Numbered from the stretch's first letter, positions 35,524 to 45,124 are shown. The stretch: DNA of 54,266 nt from Deltaproteobacteria bacterium (GCA_026388535.1 JAPLJP010000106.1:1-54266); one strand, 5' to 3'. The notes: a model not told the origin generated them from the letters alone. Numbers and translations are program-made.

Positions 35524-36129
35524 ATGTTTAAAAACGAAGATGGAAACTGGGCGCGGTTCCGTGATTTGACGAAAATTATGGAAAATGTTTCCCCAAAGCT
35601 ACCTTCAGAATATTTCACGGCGAGAGTCATGGCGCGTATTTCCGATGAAAAAGAAGCGGTACAATCGTTTTCCCTCGGGCAATTGTTCTCCACCAACCTG
35701 AAGGTCGATTTTCAGCATTCCGTGACTAAGACTGAATGCGCCTTCTACTTCCTTCTTACCGGTTTTTTCTATTTTATTCTCGGCTTAATAATGATTATTA
35801 GCCTGCCGTTGCCGGCGATACTTCCCGGTAATGGCTGGCTTTCAATTCAGCCGTTTTTGGGGCTTTTGCTTGCCGCTGAGCTATCTACCCTTGGCATCGC
35901 AGTTTACACAAATGGCGATTCCGCCGTTCGTTTCGTCCGCGCGGGAACATTACTTTACGCGACGCTTATTATCCTCAACGGCTGGCTGGGTGCTTTATAT
36001 CTCAAAGTTTATGTGGCGATTATTTTCACAGCAATCTTTTCTGTAACCGGGTTGGTCATAGCTTTATTATTGGGATTGGCGGTTGACCGTTATCACCCGG
36101 AAACCATTTTTTCGGAGGTGCGCGGATGA
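35524..36129 (+). CDS. Four-helix membrane protein, probable anti-sigma factor
   Basis: A protein of about 201 residues with a soluble N-terminus (about 80 residues; LPSEYFTARVMARISDE is like the zinc-free anti-sigma domains seen beside ECF factors) and four membrane helices. Start is either TTG 35515 (3 nt from AAGGAG, too close) or ATG 35524 (12 nt away); I chose ATG. It follows the ECF sigma gene and its stop overlaps the next pseudopilin start (ATGATG/TGA). The role as anti-sigma is inferred from position; there is no family name that I can assign with confidence. Confidence 0.65.
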   Translation: MFKNEDGNWARFRDLTKIMENVSPKLPSEYFTARVMARISDEKEAVQSFSLGQLFSTNLKVDFQHSVTKTECAFYFLLTGFFYFILGLIMIISLPLPAILPGNGWLSIQPFLGLLLAAELSTLGIAVYTNGDSAVRFVRAGTLLYATLIILNGWLGALYLKVYVAIIFTAIFSVTGLVIALLLGLAVDRYHPETIFSEVRG

Positions 36130-36587
36130 TGCGAGACCTAAGAAAACTTAAAGGTCAGGGTGGCTTAACCATGATAGAGATCATCGCTGTTCTGCTGATC
36201 ATAGGGATCATCACAGCCATAGCGATTTCCCGGATGTCCAATAGGAGCGACTATGATCTTCCTTCTCAGGTAGAAGTAATAAAAAACCACCTTCGCTATG
36301 CTCAGACCAGAGCGATGAATACTGATACTGTTTGGGGGATCACCTTTGACTCCCAAACAACGTATTACCTTTTTCAGGGCGCAGGTAATACAACGCCGGT
36401 TCCGATTCCCGGAGAAAACGCTACCAAAGTAAATCTGACTGTAAAGAAATCCAGCCTTAAGATCACTTCGAATACACCCCAGACGATTACCTTTAACGCC
36501 TATGGAAGTCCGGGGTCTACAACTCTCACAGTAGGGACCACTGGCGGGAGCATCACTGTAACGAAGAATACGGGATTTATTCCCTGA
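36126..36587 (+). CDS. GspH/FimT-like minor pseudopilin
   Basis: A 153-residue prepilin-like protein with cleavage after Gly in GQGG|LTMIEII, Glu+5 and a hydrophobic helix (AVLLIIGIITAIAIS). The body has YDLPSQVEVIKNHLRYAQTRAM, characteristic of GspH/FimT, followed by beta strands (TPQTITFNAYGSP). It overlaps the previous membrane-protein gene by 4 bp, tying the sigma factor pair to the minor-pilin genes. It may prime pilus assembly. Confidence 0.88.
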   Translation: MMRDLRKLKGQGGLTMIEIIAVLLIIGIITAIAISRMSNRSDYDLPSQVEVIKNHLRYAQTRAMNTDTVWGITFDSQTTYYLFQGAGNTTPVPIPGENATKVNLTVKKSSLKITSNTPQTITFNAYGSPGSTTLTVGTTGGSITVTKNTGFIP

Positions 36588-36621
36588 GAGATTATTTTGG
36601 AAAAAGCCCAGGAGGGAATGT

Positions 36622-37083
36622 ATGTATTTTAAGAACATTAAGATGAAAAAAAATAAACTTTTTCGCAGTCGTGCAAGTGGTTTTACCCTGATTGAAGTTA
36701 TTGTTACAATCGTTGTGGCCGCGATTCTTGGCGCCATGCTGGCCACCTTTATGAAAACCAATATAACTGGAAGCGCCAATCCTGTAATCCGTGTCGGAAA
36801 TGAATACAATCTTGGCCAGGTTATGGAAAATATTACAGCGAATTACAAAAAAATGATTGCTACAGATTCGACACCACTGGCGACAATCAAAAGTAGTATA
36901 GGGGCGGCAGGCAGCACAGTCAATAATGCCTATGGTTCATACAAGGTCATTAACAACGATTATATAACGTTTAATTGTTCCGGTAGTAGCTGCTCGGCAA
37001 GTAGCGGAGGATCATTACTATTAAAAGTGACAATCGCCGATCCGCTTAACACACAAACAATTACCGTGCTGTTTACACAGTAG
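36622..37083 (+). CDS. Minor pseudopilin
   Basis: A 153-residue prepilin with leader ending RASG|FTLIEV and helix IVTIVVAAILGAMLATFM; two Cys (NCSGSSCSAS) close together in the C-terminal half. The leader is long (20 residues) for a class III signal if the ATG at 36622 is used; an in-frame ATG at 36643 would shorten it. It lies between a GspH-like gene and the double pilin, as for MshC/MshD. The precise subtype is uncertain. Confidence 0.85.
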   Translation: MYFKNIKMKKNKLFRSRASGFTLIEVIVTIVVAAILGAMLATFMKTNITGSANPVIRVGNEYNLGQVMENITANYKKMIATDSTPLATIKSSIGAAGSTVNNAYGSYKVINNDYITFNCSGSSCSASSGGSLLLKVTIADPLNTQTITVLFTQ

Positions 37084-37118
37084 TTTATAGCCGGGAATCA
37101 GGTATGCAGGAGATCATC

Positions 37119-40100
37119 ATGAAGAGAGAATCAGGGTTCACGCTTATTGAGGTCATCGTCACTCTTGTTCTGGTCGGCGTTATGGCCGCTGTCGCCGGCA
37201 TAGGTATTGTTTCCGCGATGAAAGGATATGTGTTTGCCAAAAGCAACACGGTCATTGCCGGCAAAGCACAGGTTGCTCTGGCAAGAATAACAAGGGAATT
37301 AACGGATCTTAGCGACGTAACAACTGCGAATACGGCTTTTATTGTGTTCAATGAAATAGAGGCGGGAGGGAGCTCGGATACAGTTGCCATCGGTCAAAAC
37401 GGTACGCAAATCAAGATCGCCAAGGGCAATCTGGGAACAACGCCGGATTATACAGCAGGTGATACTCTGGTTGATCAGGTTACAACATTGAGTTTTGCAT
37501 ATAAAAAAGGTTCTGATATCTGGACAACCGCTGACGATATTTCTCTTCTATCCCACATCGTTGTCTCTCTGACCATGAGCGGCGCCGGAGGAGGAAGTAG
37601 CGTCAAGTTCAATACGACAGTAAGCCCAAGAAACAACGGAAATTTCGGCGGCGCTCCGCCACCGACTCAGGAAAACAAGCCGCCAGGATTCGGTTGTTTT
37701 GTGGCCACTGCAGCGTATGGAAATCCGTATCATCCCATGGTTCTCCTTCTGAAACAATTCAGAGATCAATACCTGGCGACATGGCCGGGTGGTCGTCCAT
37801 TGATTCAATTCTACTACAAGGTAGGACCATATCTCGCCGGAATGATCCAGGATAAGCCCTGGGCGTCCAGACTGGCGAGAGTTTTGCTGCTGCCGTTTGT
37901 TGTGATAGCTTTTCTTTTAGTCTATGCAAAAGGAAGCATACCCCTTGTGATATTAATGATCATTGTCGGTATTTGGCTGATCAAACGTTATCCGATGAGG
38001 TGGAAATTTATGAAAAAATCAATGGCAATTCATGATGAAAAAGGATCCGTCCTTATCGGGCTCATTGTTACAATGGTCATTATGGCCGCTCTTGGGGCCG
38101 CGCTGTTAGCACTGACCTCGACATCCAGTGTAAACCAGGCATATGGCGTCATGGCTCAAAAAGCTTACTATCTCGCGGAATCCGGTTTCCGGTATGCAGG
38201 TAGTCAATTTTTAAATGTCACCGATAGTAATACCAACGGCAAAAATGATGAACAGAACTCAAAAACTAATGATCTGAATGGCCGGACGCTTATCATGGCC
38301 GAGGGATCCATTCAACTTCATGTGATTCCATTTCATTATGCGGCTTCAGCGGCTGCCGCCCTTAATGCCACCACCTTATCCGTGCGATTTCCCGGGGGCA
38401 CTCCTGCTTCCTTTGTCATCCCGTCAACAGGTCAGATTCAGATCAAAACACAGACCTATAATGCCACTATCCAAAAATATACTACATACACCAACACTTA
38501 TAGTTATACGAATTTTACCACTGGAAGTGGTACCGGGACATTTACGCTTAGTACTGGATTGGTTCGCGCCGTCCCGGCATGGACATCGGTCACGGTGATT
38601 GCACAGGCTTCCTCATCTCCTGCTACTCAAACAATTACACCCAATTCGGACTTGACCCAGACCGCAAACCGGTTGACCTTGTCCAGACCGGCGACAGGAT
38701 TCTTCATGCCGCAGTACAATGGCGAATTTATGATTAAAGGAGATCCGAACAAATATGTGTATAAATATGCCTATCGGATCGATGGTACTTCAACGACCAC
38801 ATTGTACGGGGTCAGCATTGCACAAAAGAATGCAAACGGGACGGAGATTCATACGCAAATAACTGTGACAGCATCTTCATACAGTATTATTCCTAAAGAT
38901 TATTTTACTGTTGTTTCCACTGGTACCGTCGGCAGTGTCAGCAGAACTATGACCTACATCACGCCGGTAGATATTGTAGCCTCCGCCATTGGATCCGGCG
39001 ATTTAACGACATCTGTGGATCCTTTTACCGCTGGGACTAACCCAGGTGATGCGGCAAGCCATTGGTATGCACCCATTTCCGGAAGTTATAGTGTATCAAG
39101 TAGTGTATCCGGCGGAGCAAAATCGGACGTTAACAATCCAACGGGACTGGCTGCTTTGCGTATGACTAATTCCTATGACTATGGAAATTGGTTTAGTAAG
39201 CACTTCAGTCTAATTGCTATAAAATGGGATTCGACTTATGCCTATTTCGGTGGGTCATGGTATAATAATAGCAACACCTTGAGTTACGACACGCAAGTAA
39301 AGATGAAACTGCCTCAGCAAGATAATTATATGGCGGGAATGGTTTTCCGCCTTAATCTGGGGACATCGGGAAATGTGTCCGATACCTCAACGCTTGGCGC
39401 AGCTTTTCTGAGAGGCAATAATGGCGATTCGGGTCCTTTATTGTGGCTGGATAACGATGGCATAGAAGACGGGGTAGTCCCCCTGGAGAATGTTCCCATG
39501 ATTGTTTTATGGCAAAAACCTTTAGGAGGTGGGTCATTATCTGCGATGCAATGGATTGCCTATAAAATTATCGGTCCGACAATTAACTTCAATGGCGGTC
39601 AAAATCCATTTTTTGCTAATGGAGCAAACAGCTATTATATCAGGGGGGGCGCCAGCGGCGCCCGCGCCAAAGTAATATCGGTCGGCACAGCCGATAGCGG
39701 CGTAACGGGATCTCTTGATGTCTCTTCAGTATATTCAACGTTTCAGACGGGTGAACAACTTTTTCAACTTATAAATCAAGATCCGAATCGTTTAACAGGT
39801 CCAACGGCCCAGGTAAACGGTACGGCTTCTTCAACAAGCGTCCCGTTTAATAATGGGAGGGATGTAAAAACCGGGAATATAGGCATTTTATTAAATGATA
39901 TAATTGTAGGAAGAAGCAGTGGCGCTATTGCGAGAGTAACTCTCGTCACAACCACCGGGACAGGGACATGGAAGAATGGCAGTGCTAGAGGGACATTGAC
40001 CATTACCGAAACGGAAGGTGGTTTATTCCAAAACAATGAGTATCTGGATGTTTACCGTCCCAGTTCTACATCCAGTGCTCTGTTTGTTTTATATTATTCA

Positions 40101-40652
40101 TTATCCGATATTTTAACAACTAGTACCAGTAATTATATTAAGGATTGGTCTTCGCTTGTGCTGCGAATTACAGAGTCAACGGCCGACAGCAACCCTTTCA
40201 ACGGGACAGATGTGAATGACATCAGGATTTATGTGGGTGATACAGCCTTGCATGGCGCGCCCACAGGTTCTCCTTTGGATACATTAAGAAAAGCTAATCT
40301 GCGATGGAGCAATCCCCCTGCGACTGATGATATTCAATGGCCGCCCGATACGGGCTGGTCTTCGGCTTTGGATCCCACCAAGGATTATTTTACACTTGTA
40401 CAGGGATGGGTGATGAATTCCGCATTGGCATCGTCGTTCAAGCTGACAGGTACGACAGAAGAGCCCAATTCCACCATCCGGACAACTCTGTTCACGACCA
40501 ACGGACTTACCTCGTTTACTCAGCAGGAAGTCGGGTTGCAAACAGCAGGCACGGACATGTACAACAATACATATTTCGAAGATTTTGCCGTCATAATGCT
40601 AGGCGCTGGCATCCAGGAAAATACCGGATTCTCGAGCCCTCTGCAGTATTGA
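37119..40652 (+). CDS. Giant fusion: pseudopilin, CFI-box domain and PilX-like pilin
   Basis: A single frame of 1177 residues; the ATG at 37119 has CAGGAG six bases before and leaves leader MKRESG|FTLIEV. Part 1 (1-190) is a pseudopilin. Then a CFI-box domain (C193 in CFVATAAYGNPYHP, then FRDQYLATWPGG) and two hydrophobic helices (about 253-292). A second class III-like leader follows at residue 298 (HDEKG|SVLIG; no Glu+5, as in PilX/MshP-like pilins), with its own in-frame ATG (38010) and GAGG nine bases before it. The remainder (about 350-1177) is a Ser/Thr/Gly-rich beta region like large minor pilins. It may be a true fusion, or two genes whose stop was lost; internal initiation at 38010 could still give the second protein. 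Confidence 0.82.
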   Translation: MKRESGFTLIEVIVTLVLVGVMAAVAGIGIVSAMKGYVFAKSNTVIAGKAQVALARITRELTDLSDVTTANTAFIVFNEIEAGGSSDTVAIGQNGTQIKIAKGNLGTTPDYTAGDTLVDQVTTLSFAYKKGSDIWTTADDISLLSHIVVSLTMSGAGGGSSVKFNTTVSPRNNGNFGGAPPPTQENKPPGFGCFVATAAYGNPYHPMVLLLKQFRDQYLATWPGGRPLIQFYYKVGPYLAGMIQDKPWASRLARVLLLPFVVIAFLLVYAKGSIPLVILMIIVGIWLIKRYPMRWKFMKKSMAIHDEKGSVLIGLIVTMVIMAALGAALLALTSTSSVNQAYGVMAQKAYYLAESGFRYAGSQFLNVTDSNTNGKNDEQNSKTNDLNGRTLIMAEGSIQLHVIPFHYAASAAAALNATTLSVRFPGGTPASFVIPSTGQIQIKTQTYNATIQKYTTYTNTYSYTNFTTGSGTGTFTLSTGLVRAVPAWTSVTVIAQASSSPATQTITPNSDLTQTANRLTLSRPATGFFMPQYNGEFMIKGDPNKYVYKYAYRIDGTSTTTLYGVSIAQKNANGTEIHTQITVTASSYSIIPKDYFTVVSTGTVGSVSRTMTYITPVDIVASAIGSGDLTTSVDPFTAGTNPGDAASHWYAPISGSYSVSSSVSGGAKSDVNNPTGLAALRMTNSYDYGNWFSKHFSLIAIKWDSTYAYFGGSWYNNSNTLSYDTQVKMKLPQQDNYMAGMVFRLNLGTSGNVSDTSTLGAAFLRGNNGDSGPLLWLDNDGIEDGVVPLENVPMIVLWQKPLGGGSLSAMQWIAYKIIGPTINFNGGQNPFFANGANSYYIRGGASGARAKVISVGTADSGVTGSLDVSSVYSTFQTGEQLFQLINQDPNRLTGPTAQVNGTASSTSVPFNNGRDVKTGNIGILLNDIIVGRSSGAIARVTLVTTTGTGTWKNGSARGTLTITETEGGLFQNNEYLDVYRPSSTSSALFVLYYSLSDILTTSTSNYIKDWSSLVLRITESTADSNPFNGTDVNDIRIYVGDTALHGAPTGSPLDTLRKANLRWSNPPATDDIQWPPDTGWSSALDPTKDYFTLVQGWVMNSALASSFKLTGTTEEPNSTIRTTLFTTNGLTSFTQQEVGLQTAGTDMYNNTYFEDFAVIMLGAGIQENTGFSSPLQY

Positions 40653-40693
40653 AAAATTTCGCGGGAGCATATTTTTAACCCGCTTCCGAAACG

Positions 40694-40735
40694 AAAGGCT
40701 GACATCTTTCAATTAAAGGTGTCAGCCTTTTTATT
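40694..40735 (+). terminator. Intrinsic terminator of the minor-pilin operon
   Basis: 16-bp stem (40694-40709 with 40715-40730, one G-T pair), five-base loop and a T-rich tail. It lies 41 nt after the stop of the large pilin fusion. Confidence 0.92.
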
Positions 40736-40753
40736 GTCTGTTGGTTGATCTAT

Positions 40754-40836
40754 CCTCCGCTGGCGGAGGTGTCACGTAGTGACGGAGGTGGATGCGGTGT
40801 TTCAACAAGTCCACCCCCAACCCCCGCCGGCGGGGG
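40754..40836. repeat. GC-rich cluster of palindromes
   Basis: Three palindromes close together: CCTCCGC-TG-GCGGAGG (40754-40769), GTCAC-GTA-GTGAC (40771-40783) and the 16-bp perfect palindrome CCCCCGCCGGCGGGGG (40821-40836). They contrast with the AT-rich surroundings. It looks like a REP-type extragenic element; a short frame through it codes only for Pro/Gly-rich repeat translation. Positions 40837-41008 hold only the pepA leader. Confidence 0.6.
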
Positions 40837-41008
40837 ACAGAAAAATACTTTTTATAAATATTTCTCTCCTGATCAAAAAGAAGACCGAAACCTCTCCTTG
40901 AAATTCATCACAGTGATTTCTGCTTAATAATTGACTTTTTTCTGGTATGTGTTATCTTCCGGCTCAAATGAGTAAATAATGGCAATTTTTTTAAAGGAGG
41001 ACGATGAA

Positions 41009-42508
41009 GTGAAAATATTTGTCAAAAAAGGAGTTCTTGCCGATGCAAAAAGTCAGGCAATTATTTTAACTTTATTTGAAGATAGTAAAAAATTGTCCGG
41101 AATTACGCTGGAGATTGATAAAAAAAGCGGCGGATTGATCAGTGAATTACTCGGCAACGGCGATTTTGAAGCCAAGCCTTCTCAGGTATCAGTCATTTAC
41201 ACCAGAGGAGCACTGCACGCAAAAAGAATAGCCCTTGTCGGTATGGGGAAACAAAGCGATCTCAATCTGGAAAAATTGCGCGCCGCTTTCGCTTCGGTCA
41301 TGCGGCATCTGCGGAATCTGAATGTCAAGGAAGCGGCGACTTCCATTAATTTAAATCTTTTACCCGGTAAAAAAGAGCAGGTAGCGCAGGCAGTGGCGGA
41401 AGGCGCTTTATTAGGACTTTATCAATACACACCATATAAAACCGTCGGGCGCGAAGATTTAAAAGAGATGGATCAATTAAACATCATAGCTGACGAAAAA
41501 AATTTCTCTCTTGTTGAAACCGCGATAAAAAAGGCGCAGATAATCACCAGCGCCGTTTATTTCGCGCGCGATCTTATTTCCGCGCCTTCCAACGAAATGA
41601 CGCCTTCTATCATGGCGCAAAAAGCGCGGGAGATCGCCCGCAGAAAAAATATTTCCTGCAAGATTCTGGATAAGGACAAGATCAAAGAAATGGGCATGAA
41701 CGCTCTTCTTGCTGTCGCCTCCGGAAGCAATGAAGAGCCGAAGTTTATTATTCTGGAATACACGGGCGGCAGAAAAAACGCGGCGCCGGTTGTTTTGGTG
41801 GGCAAAGGATTAACCTTCGACAGCGGCGGAATTTCCATTAAGCCTTCGGAGAAAATGGACGAAATGAAAACTGATATGTCCGGTGGAGCGGCTGTTATGG
41901 GCACGGTTATGGCGGCTGCTGATCTGCATCTGCCGCTCAATGTCGTCGGACTTATTCCCGCCACGGAAAATCTGCCCGGAGGCACAGCGTATAAACCGGG
42001 AGATATTTTAAAATCATATTCCGGGAAGACCATTGAAGTTCTTAATACTGATGCCGAAGGCCGTTTAATTATGGTCGACGCCCTTACTTACGCTTCAAAA
42101 TTTAAGCCTGCGGCCGTTATTGATGTCGCGACGCTTACGGGGGCCTGTATTATAGCGCTGGGCGATGACGTCATCGGCATGCTGGGAACGGATGATAAAC
42201 TTAAAAAGGAAATCATCAGCGCTTCCCGGACTACCGGAGAGCTTGTCTGGGAACTTCCGTTGTGGGAAAGTTATCACGAACTTATCAAGAGCGATATTGC
42301 TGATTATAAAAACAGTAGCGGAAGAGCTGCCGGCACAATCACCGCCGCCGCGTTTTTAAGCAAATTTGTTGGAGATTATCCCTGGGTTCATCTGGATATT
42401 GCCGGTCCGGCCTGGACAAGCAAAGAAAAGGCTTATGTACCCAGAGGTGCGTCGGGAGTAACTGTTCGCTTGCTGGTGGAATTTCTACGCAATCGTGTAC
42501 GAAAATAA
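41009..42508 (+). CDS. pepA: Leucyl aminopeptidase (M17)
   Basis: Cytosolic two-metal aminopeptidase that removes N-terminal residues from peptides. I chose GTG 41009, giving about 499 residues, because AAAGGAGG (40993-41000) lies 8 nt before it; the upstream ATG 40979 has no ribosome site. The catalytic domain shows GKGLTFDSGGISIKP (Lys and Asp metal ligands), KTDMSGGAAV, and the hallmark NTDAEGRL. The C-terminus ends with VRLLVEFLRNRV. It is followed after 3 bp by the DppD-like gene, so peptide breakdown and peptide import are coded together here. Confidence 0.95.
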   Translation: MKIFVKKGVLADAKSQAIILTLFEDSKKLSGITLEIDKKSGGLISELLGNGDFEAKPSQVSVIYTRGALHAKRIALVGMGKQSDLNLEKLRAAFASVMRHLRNLNVKEAATSINLNLLPGKKEQVAQAVAEGALLGLYQYTPYKTVGREDLKEMDQLNIIADEKNFSLVETAIKKAQIITSAVYFARDLISAPSNEMTPSIMAQKAREIARRKNISCKILDKDKIKEMGMNALLAVASGSNEEPKFIILEYTGGRKNAAPVVLVGKGLTFDSGGISIKPSEKMDEMKTDMSGGAAVMGTVMAAADLHLPLNVVGLIPATENLPGGTAYKPGDILKSYSGKTIEVLNTDAEGRLIMVDALTYASKFKPAAVIDVATLTGACIIALGDDVIGMLGTDDKLKKEIISASRTTGELVWELPLWESYHELIKSDIADYKNSSGRAAGTITAAAFLSKFVGDYPWVHLDIAGPAWTSKEKAYVPRGASGVTVRLLVEFLRNRVRK

Positions 42509-42511
42509 AAT

Positions 42512-43501
42512 ATGCCGCTCCTTCTGGAAATAAAAGATCTGGTGACGGTTTTTGATACCGTCCGCGGAAGAATCAAAGCTGTTGACGGAGTTTCTTTGAA
42601 AGTCAATTCCGGTGAAACTCTGGGAATTGTCGGCGAATCCGGTTGCGGCAAAACAATGCTTTCCCTCTCGATTATGCGTCTTGTCCCCGCCAATGGCAGA
42701 ATAATTAACGGCGAAATATTATTTTCCGGAAGTGATTTATTAAAATTATCAGAAGATGAAATGCGCGGCCGACGCGGCAGTGAAATCTCCATGATTTTTC
42801 AAGAGCCGATGACTTCACTCAATCCCGTCTTTCGCGTAGGTGAACAAATCGCCGAAGCTATCCGTTTGCATCAAAATCTTCCGGCTAAAAAGGCAATGGA
42901 GTTAAGCGTTGAGCTGTTGAGCGAAGTGGGAATTACCGATCCGCAAAAACGTGCTCGGGATTATCCTCACAATCTCAGCGGCGGCATGCGCCAGCGGGTA
43001 ATGATCGCCATGGCAATGTCCTGTCATCCCCGGCTCTTGCTTGCCGATGAACCCACAACGGCGCTGGATGTCACTATCCAGGCGCAGATTCTTGATTTGA
43101 TTTCCGAACTAAAGCAAAAAAATGATATGGCGGTTGTTTTAATCACGCATGATTTAGGCGTGATTGCTCAGGCCGCGGAAAAAGTCGCCGTGATGTATGC
43201 GGGAAAAATAGTTGAAAGCGCTTCGGTGGAAGCGATGTTTGCCAATCCCCTGCATCCATACACTCAAGGTTTGCTGGAATCAGTGCCGGCGAGATGCGTT
43301 GAATCCTCGGAAAGAGGAAAGTACCTCAAAACTATTCCTGGTTCTGTTCCTGATTTGTATGACGTTTCTTCCGGATGCCGTTTTTATGAAAGATGTTCTT
43401 ACGCCGTTGAAGAATGCGCGCAAAAAGAGCCGACGCTTTCGGAAATTGAACCCGGCCATTTTGTCTCCTGCCGGAAATACGGCGGGAAGAAAAATAATTA
43501 G
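42512..43501 (+). CDS. Oligopeptide/dipeptide ABC ATPase, DppD/OppD type
   Basis: A 329-residue ABC ATPase. Walker A GESGCGKT (near 42), signature LSGGMRQRV, Walker B LLLADEPTTALD, H-loop ITHD, and the oligopeptide C-terminal region with Cys-rich CRFYERCSYAVEECAQ, which can bind a [4Fe-4S] cluster in this family. It starts 3 bp after pepA with no clear ribosome site, so translation is probably coupled. No permease or substrate-binding protein gene is in the window, so these must be elsewhere or the ATPases serve another system. Confidence 0.93.
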   Translation: MPLLLEIKDLVTVFDTVRGRIKAVDGVSLKVNSGETLGIVGESGCGKTMLSLSIMRLVPANGRIINGEILFSGSDLLKLSEDEMRGRRGSEISMIFQEPMTSLNPVFRVGEQIAEAIRLHQNLPAKKAMELSVELLSEVGITDPQKRARDYPHNLSGGMRQRVMIAMAMSCHPRLLLADEPTTALDVTIQAQILDLISELKQKNDMAVVLITHDLGVIAQAAEKVAVMYAGKIVESASVEAMFANPLHPYTQGLLESVPARCVESSERGKYLKTIPGSVPDLYDVSSGCRFYERCSYAVEECAQKEPTLSEIEPGHFVSCRKYGGKKNN

Positions 43502-43516
43502 GTTAGCGAGTGGATA

Positions 43517-44494
43517 ATGCCCATCTCATTGGTTGAAATTCGGGAACTGACGAAAAAATATACTTTAAGCGGCGGTTTTTTTAATTCTCAGAGAAGAATT
43601 ATTCATGCCGTTAACAATATTGACCTGCGAATTTTCAAGGGTGAAACTCTTGGTTTGGTCGGTGAATCCGGTTGTGGTAAGTCCACTCTGGCACGACTAA
43701 TGACGAGATTGGAAAAACCTTCATCCGGTTTCGTGAATTTTAAAGGTGAAAATATTTTTTCGTACGATAAGGAAGCGTTGAAAGCCTATCGGCGTAATGT
43801 CCAGATAATATTTCAGGATCCTTATTCATCGCTCAATCCGAGAAAGTCCGCGTTGAGCACAATTAAAGAACCTCTTACTATTCATCGCATAGGAGATAAG
43901 AAGACGCGCAATAAAGTTGCGCTGGAAATTATGGCGAAAGTCGGCTTAAACAGCCAGCAGGCTAATCGTTATTCACATGAATTCAGCGGCGGACAGCGCC
44001 AGCGCATTGGAATAGCGCGGGCGCTTGTGTTAAATCCGGAGTTAATCATTGCTGATGAACCGGTTTCATCTCTAGATGTTTCCATTCAGGCGCAGATTCT
44101 TAACCTGCTCAGGGATTTAAAGAATGATTTTAATCTAACATATTTGTTTATTTCACATGATCTTAACGTCATCCGGTATGTTGCCGATCGCGTTGCCGTG
44201 ATGTATTTAGGTAGAATTGTCGAACTCGCTTTAAACAAAGATATCTATGATCGTCCGCTCCATCCCTATACCCGTATGCTGCTTGCGGCAGTACCGTCCT
44301 GCGCTCCCCGCAAGAAGGAGAAAATAATAAAAATCAAAGGAGAGGCCAGAGCCGAAAGTGATAAGGGCTGTCCTTTTCAAAACCGCTGTCCCTATAAAGC
44401 CGAAATTTGTGCCAAGGAAGAACCGCGGCTGGAAAAGTTAGATGAGCAAAGCTTTTGCGCCTGTCACCTGACCGGATCAATTCAGGAATCATAA
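43517..44494 (+). CDS. Oligopeptide/dipeptide ABC ATPase, DppF/OppF type
   Basis: A 325-residue ABC ATPase paired with the previous gene. Walker A GESGCGKS, signature FSGGQRQRIGIARAL, Walker B LIIADEPVSSLD, H-loop ISHDLNVI, and a C-terminal CPFQNRCPYKAEIC region of the OppF family. Its stop (TAA, 44492-44494) overlaps the ATG of the next gene (TAATG). Confidence 0.93.
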   Translation: MPISLVEIRELTKKYTLSGGFFNSQRRIIHAVNNIDLRIFKGETLGLVGESGCGKSTLARLMTRLEKPSSGFVNFKGENIFSYDKEALKAYRRNVQIIFQDPYSSLNPRKSALSTIKEPLTIHRIGDKKTRNKVALEIMAKVGLNSQQANRYSHEFSGGQRQRIGIARALVLNPELIIADEPVSSLDVSIQAQILNLLRDLKNDFNLTYLFISHDLNVIRYVADRVAVMYLGRIVELALNKDIYDRPLHPYTRMLLAAVPSCAPRKKEKIIKIKGEARAESDKGCPFQNRCPYKAEICAKEEPRLEKLDEQSFCACHLTGSIQES

Positions 44495-45111
44495 TGGCGG
44501 AAGAAAAGATATATATAAAAAATGGCCATCTGATAATTGAAGCTTTATTAGGCAGGGCTTCAGAAGAAGGCGTTGTAATCTGCCATCCGCATTCATTGAT
44601 GGGCGGTTCAATGTATAATAATGTTGTTGAGGCGATTCAGAAAGCGTTTACCGCTGAAAATATTTCCACTTTAAGGTTTAACTTCAGAGGAGTAGGCGGG
44701 AGCACCGGTGTTTACGAAGAGGGGATGGGCGAACAAAAAGATATTCTTGCTGTTTGTGAATATCTGAAAATCCTTGGGCTGACAAAATTATTTTTAGCGG
44801 GCTATTCCTTTGGCGCGTGGGTTGGTTCAAAAGTTGTGGGCGAAAGCGATAATCCTTTTTCCTTCAGTTTCTTTGTTTCTCCCCCGATTGATTATTTTAA
44901 ATTCAACTGGGATAATTTAAAAAACAAGATCAATTTTCTTGTCTGTGGGGACTGCGATCAGTTCTGCGGGATAGATGTTCTCGTCCGGCAAGCGCAAAAA
45001 ATAAATTTGCCGATCGAAATAATTCACGGCGCGGATCATTTCTATTCGGGAAAAGAAAAAGAACTTATGCGTATTATACATAAATGCATAATTGAAAAAA
45101 ATACAGAATAA
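44494..45111 (+). CDS. Alpha/beta hydrolase
   Basis: A 205-residue hydrolase of the small carboxylesterase-like group. The oxyanion region reads VVICHPHSLMGGSM, the strand and turn RFNFRGVGGSTG, and the nucleophile elbow AGYSFGAWVG (Ser). The Asp is probably in VCGDCDQFCG and the His in HGADHFY. It overlaps the ATPase gene by one base, and translation is coupled. Similar proteins are often annotated as dienelactone hydrolase-like; the substrate is unknown. Confidence 0.85.
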   Translation: MAEEKIYIKNGHLIIEALLGRASEEGVVICHPHSLMGGSMYNNVVEAIQKAFTAENISTLRFNFRGVGGSTGVYEEGMGEQKDILAVCEYLKILGLTKLFLAGYSFGAWVGSKVVGESDNPFSFSFFVSPPIDYFKFNWDNLKNKINFLVCGDCDQFCGIDVLVRQAQKINLPIEIIHGADHFYSGKEKELMRIIHKCIIEKNTE

Positions 45112-45124
45112 TTACAAAAAAAGC

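Noticed and set aside
40745-40927. Short Pro/Gly-rich frame
   Set aside because: It is the translation of GC-rich palindromes and has no ribosome site.
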